Shown here one piece after another: positions 5,201 through 5,323 of a stretch of DNA of 5,323 nucleotides (the first letter of the stretch is position 1; each line of letters begins with the position of its first letter). This stretch comes from RHKX01 sp035695265. Its GTDB lineage: Bacteria; Actinomycetota; Thermoleophilia; Solirubrobacterales; 70-9. The notes under the pieces are model-generated. The model saw nothing but the letters and a program-made list of their open reading frames with translations. It was not told where the DNA came from and searched no databases. The stretch is taken from NCBI GenBank assembly GCA_035695265.1, contig DASSEM010000131.1, forward strand, positions 1 through 5,323, written 5' to 3'. The translations under genes and the position numbers were made by a program.

Positions 5201-5239
5201 CCGAGGGAAGCGGACGGCGAAGCCGGAGCATTCCCTCGG
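5201..5239. terminator. Nested hairpin between convergent genes (bidirectional terminator candidate)
   Basis: CCGAGGGAA (5201-5209) pairs perfectly with TTCCCTCGG (5231-5239). Inside the 21-nt loop CGGC (5215-5218) and GCCG (5222-5225) form a second stem around GAA. It starts 4 nt after the ligase stop and ends 5 nt before the stop of the apparent minus-strand gene. It has no T-run, which is common in high-GC actinobacteria. Its place between two stop codons supports a terminator serving both strands. Confidence 0.6.
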
Positions 5240-5244
5240 GGTGA

Positions 5245-5323
5245 TTAGCGCAGTAGCGCGCCCGTCGTCTGCTCGAAGACGCGCCGCCAGGCGGGCGTCT
5301 GGTCGCGCTCGCGCTCGACCTGG
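5245..5323 (-). CDS. C-terminal fragment of an unknown gene, cut by window edge
   Basis: On the minus strand the frame open from the right edge ends in a TAA at 5245-5247 after 25 visible codons, QVERERDQTPAWRRVFEQTT then GALLR. The high G/C at third positions, amphipathic helix-like composition and placement just beyond a shared hairpin suggest the real end of a convergent gene. The fragment is too short to assign a family, and chance openness over 25 codons in GC-rich DNA cannot be excluded. Confidence 0.45.
   Translation of the reverse strand, partial: QVERERDQTPAWRRVFEQTTGALLR

Noticed and set aside
1..5323. CRISPR arrays, insertion sequences, integrase or phage genes, toxin-antitoxin pairs
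   Set aside because: No regularly spaced repeats, no terminal inverted repeats flanking a transposase, and no protein with such motifs was seen on either strand.

Overview
The window is high-GC bacterial DNA: hand-counted stretches inside genes run about 63-78% GC, with strong G/C preference at third codon positions. GTG/TTG starts, a bacterial-type tRNA-Pro with a C1-G72 pair, and acyl-CoA synthetase and secreted esterase types common in actinobacteria fit the phylum Actinomycetota. Thermoleophilia/Solirubrobacterales is my best guess for the class, but that is inference from the general look of the proteins, not a proven placement.

Layout from left to right: (1) A secreted alpha/beta-hydrolase esterase on + (3-1367), cut by the left edge inside its signal peptide. 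Its stop codon overlaps a well-positioned ATG that opens a doubtful 90-codon frame (1364-1636). (2) An 86-residue small conserved-looking protein on - (1430-1690), convergent with the esterase, in a stretch of clearly lower GC. (3) A leftward cluster read from high to low coordinates: a 90-aa protein of unknown function (2582-2854), a membrane-anchored DsbA-like thiol oxidoreductase with a CxxC motif (1889-2569), and tRNA-Pro(CGG) (1798-1871). Gaps of 12 and 17 nt suggest co-transcription. (4) A 255-bp divergent intergenic region (2855-3109) with a perfect 11-bp-stem palindrome and, near its right end, a good sigma70-type promoter. (5) A 58-aa protein on + (3110-3286) starting at TTG behind a perfect AGGAGG. 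It looks like a small helix-turn-helix or IF2-N-like domain. (6) A 98-bp gap holding two mutually exclusive RNA stems, then a 603-aa long-chain fatty-acid-CoA ligase (3385-5196) with all expected adenylation motifs. (7) A nested hairpin (5201-5239), then what looks like the last 25 codons of a convergent gene on - running off the right edge.

Functionally this reads as ordinary chromosomal DNA: envelope/secretion functions (esterase, thiol oxidoreductase), fatty-acid activation and a tRNA. No mobile element, CRISPR array, phage gene or obvious defence system is visible. The points most worth a second look are the alternative stems in the leader of the fatty-acid-CoA ligase, the tiny promoter-driven putative nucleic-acid-binding protein just upstream of it, and the possible gene remnant and low-GC patch between the esterase and the tRNA. 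I did not find convincing evidence of a new multi-gene system.
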